From the NCBI GenBank assembly GCA_021785115.1, contig JAJYGO010000210.1:1-7248 (forward strand): a stretch of DNA of 7,248 nt. The letters are read 5' to 3'. The notes beneath the pieces are model-generated. The model saw nothing but the letters and a program-made list of their open reading frames with translations. It ran no database searches and had not been told where the DNA came from. Each line of letters starts with the position of its first letter. Positions within the stretch are counted from its first letter, which is position 1. Of the stretch, positions 5,052-7,248 are shown piece by piece. This stretch comes from Chloroflexota bacterium (GTDB lineage Bacteria; Chloroflexota; Limnocylindria; Limnocylindrales; CSP1-4). The position numbers and the translations under genes are program-made.

Positions 5052-5969
5052 GTGACCCACGCGCTTCTGCCCCTCCTGGCCAGTGCCTTCCTGCTCGGGG
5101 CGCTGCACGGCATCACTCCCGACGAGCACACCTGGCCGATCACCATCTCCTACGCCATCGGGGGTGCCTCGGGGCGGCGCGGGCTCCAGGCCGGAATCCT
5201 CTTCAGCGCTGCCTTCACCCTGCAGCGTGCCATCGCGTCCGAACTGGCCTACCTCGCCCTCGCCCCGCTGCTCGCCTCCGGCACGTTCAATGCCGCGGTC
5301 GACCTGGCGGTGGGCGTCGTGATGGCTGTCAGCGGCGCCTACATCCTGCGCCTCGGCCGGGAACTCCACCTCACCGAGTGGCTGGAACGCCTGCTGCACC
5401 GCGGCTTTCACCTGCAGGGCGGGGAAACCCCGTACACCGAGCTCGACACGAGCAAGGCCGGCATTCCCATCCGCATGACCCTGGTGCACGGCTTCGTGGC
5501 CGGGTGGGGCACCGGCGCGTTCGCCATCATCATCTACACGGTCCTCGCGCCGGCCATGCCCAACGCGGCGCTGGCGTTCCTGCCGGGGCTGCTCTTCGGC
5601 CTCGGCACCATGCTGGTCCAGGGTCTGGCGGGGCTGCTCATCGGGGCCTGGATGCACCGCCGCGGCTATGGTGAACAGGTGATGAACTACGTGGCCCGCG
5701 ACGTCTCCGGCCGCACGCTGCTTGGCGGCGGGGTGCTCTTCGGCGCCTGGGGAGCCATGCAGCTCGTCGCGCCCACGCTGGCCGGTCCGCTGGACAGCGG
5801 CCTGCCCACCGGGATCGGGATCCCCAATCTCGACACCATCAACGCCGGTCTCGTGCTGGTGGTGGTGATCGTGGCCGGTATCGCCGTCTCGAGCTTCGTG
5901 CGCGCCGTGCGCCGGGCCCGCACGGTGTGCCCGCCGGAGTGCTTCCCCGAGGGCGCGGTCAAGGCGTGA
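5052..5969 (+). CDS. Polytopic membrane protein, NicO/TauE-like putative metal permease
   Basis: This 305-residue inner-membrane protein has about 6-7 hydrophobic segments. The first helix carries GALHGITPDEH (residues 16-26, with H19, D24 and H26), resembling the His/Asp-bearing first helix of nickel/cobalt permeases of the NiCoT/NicO type. A second HG motif, LVHGFVAGWGTGAFA, begins the second half. A charged loop with HLTEWLERLLHRGFHLQGGE lies between the halves. The C-terminal tail contains C293 and C297 (CPPEC), a possible metal ligand pair. The GTG start at 5052 is supported by TGGAG at 5038-5042 with 9 nt spacing. The overlapping promoter and Fur-family-type palindrome support a metal-related role. 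Nickel, cobalt, zinc or iron, and the direction of transport, are not determined. An alternative is a general TauE/SafE-like exporter of unknown substrate. The next gene follows after 60 nt on the same strand. Confidence 0.75.
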   Translation: MTHALLPLLASAFLLGALHGITPDEHTWPITISYAIGGASGRRGLQAGILFSAAFTLQRAIASELAYLALAPLLASGTFNAAVDLAVGVVMAVSGAYILRLGRELHLTEWLERLLHRGFHLQGGETPYTELDTSKAGIPIRMTLVHGFVAGWGTGAFAIIIYTVLAPAMPNAALAFLPGLLFGLGTMLVQGLAGLLIGAWMHRRGYGEQVMNYVARDVSGRTLLGGGVLFGAWGAMQLVAPTLAGPLDSGLPTGIGIPNLDTINAGLVLVVVIVAGIAVSSFVRAVRRARTVCPPECFPEGAVKA

Positions 5970-7028
<1,059 letters not shown>

Positions 7029-7054
7029 GGCCTCGTCAGGTCTGCATCGCCTCG

Positions 7055-7107
7055 GCCGGCGTCTCCCGCGCGCGAACCGCTCGGGGACGAGCGCCCCGGC
7101 CGCCGGC
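7055..7107. terminator. Nested hairpins between convergent genes
   Basis: GCCGGCG (7055-7061) can pair with CGCCGGC (7101-7107). Inside, CGCTCG (7078-7083) and CGAGCG (7088-7093) form a 6-bp stem closed by a GGGA tetraloop (GNRA type). The site lies between the reductase stop and the ilvD stop, so it may end transcription from either side. No T-run follows. Confidence 0.4.
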
Positions 7108-7115
7108 AGGCTGGT

Positions 7116-7130
7116 CGGACCGCCGGTCCG
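7116..7130. repeat. 15-bp palindrome abutting the ilvD stop codon
   Basis: CGGACCG and CGGTCCG flank a single C and end one base before the TAG of ilvD. As a hairpin it would need to open some pairs for a loop. It may add to termination or be a protein site. Confidence 0.4.
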
Positions 7131-7248
7131 CTACGCCTCCAGCTTCGAGACGTCCCGGACCGCGCCCTTGTCGGCCGAGAGCGCCATCGCCGCGTAGGCA
7201 CGAAGGGCCGGCGAGACGGGCCGCTGCCGGTCGCGCGGCCGGTAGCCG
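7131..7248 (-). CDS. ilvD: Dihydroxy-acid dehydratase, C-terminal end (rest outside window)
   Basis: On the minus strand the frame enters at 7248 and stops at TAG (7131-7133), showing the last 38 residues. The segment [20 protein letters not shown], followed by [10 protein letters not shown], is the conserved end of the long (about 610-620 aa) type of IlvD; E. coli IlvD ends with a very similar [13 protein letters not shown]. The enzyme dehydrates 2,3-dihydroxy acids in valine, isoleucine and leucine synthesis in the cytosol, with an Fe-S cluster that lies in the unseen part. It converges on the aldo/keto reductase gene with about 100 nt between stops. Confidence 0.88.
   Translation of the reverse strand, partial: GYRPRDRQRPVSPALRAYAAMALSADKGAVRDVSKLEA

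Noticed and set aside
4703..5146. A 147-codon minus-strand frame across the NicO-like promoter
   Set aside because: It is antisense to the start of the NicO-like gene and covers the promoter and operator; the sequence has no recognisable motif.

Overview
The window is very GC-rich chromosomal DNA from a bacterium. G/C-ending codons dominate, GTG starts are frequent, and Shine-Dalgarno sites are purine-rich. This suggests a high-GC lineage such as Actinomycetota or Chloroflexota, but nothing here fixes the taxon. There are no RNA genes, insertion sequences, CRISPR arrays or phage genes.

Layout. (1) 1-1960, + strand: the 3' part of an aldo/keto reductase, then a short-chain dehydrogenase (start moved to the GTG at 563), then a one-cysteine redoxin. 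They are closely spaced and probably form one oxidoreductase operon. It meets a minus-strand unit at a bulged inverted repeat (2019-2066). (2) 4719-2072, - strand, two units. The upstream unit is a 21-codon leader ORF, an ArsB/NhaD-type 423-aa permease and an 87-aa single-span membrane protein, with a hairpin behind it at 2860-2890. The downstream unit is a second, related 21-codon leader ORF, a 53-aa single-span protein and a 131-aa helical protein. (3) 4981-5969, + strand: a promoter whose -10 lies inside a Fur-family-type palindrome, then a 305-aa polytopic membrane protein resembling NicO/TauE-type metal permeases. (4) 6030-7028, + strand: a complete aldo/keto reductase converging on the 3' end of ilvD (minus strand, cut by the window edge), with nested hairpins between them.

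The most unusual signal is the pair of related leader elements at 2672-2747 and 4654-4729, both on the minus strand and each at the head of a gene unit that includes membrane proteins. They align without gaps over 66 nt (53 identical by my count), share the pre-start sequence GGGAGACG, and each can form a hairpin at the same offset with an identical 9-nt loop. One stem pair is C-G in one copy and T-A in the other. Substitutions fall mostly at first and second codon positions, so the conserved entity may be an RNA or DNA structure rather than a peptide. I could not match it to a known riboswitch or leader. The two units it precedes may be co-regulated, and with the Fur-type site nearby the middle of the window looks devoted to ion or metal transport; that theme is inference.
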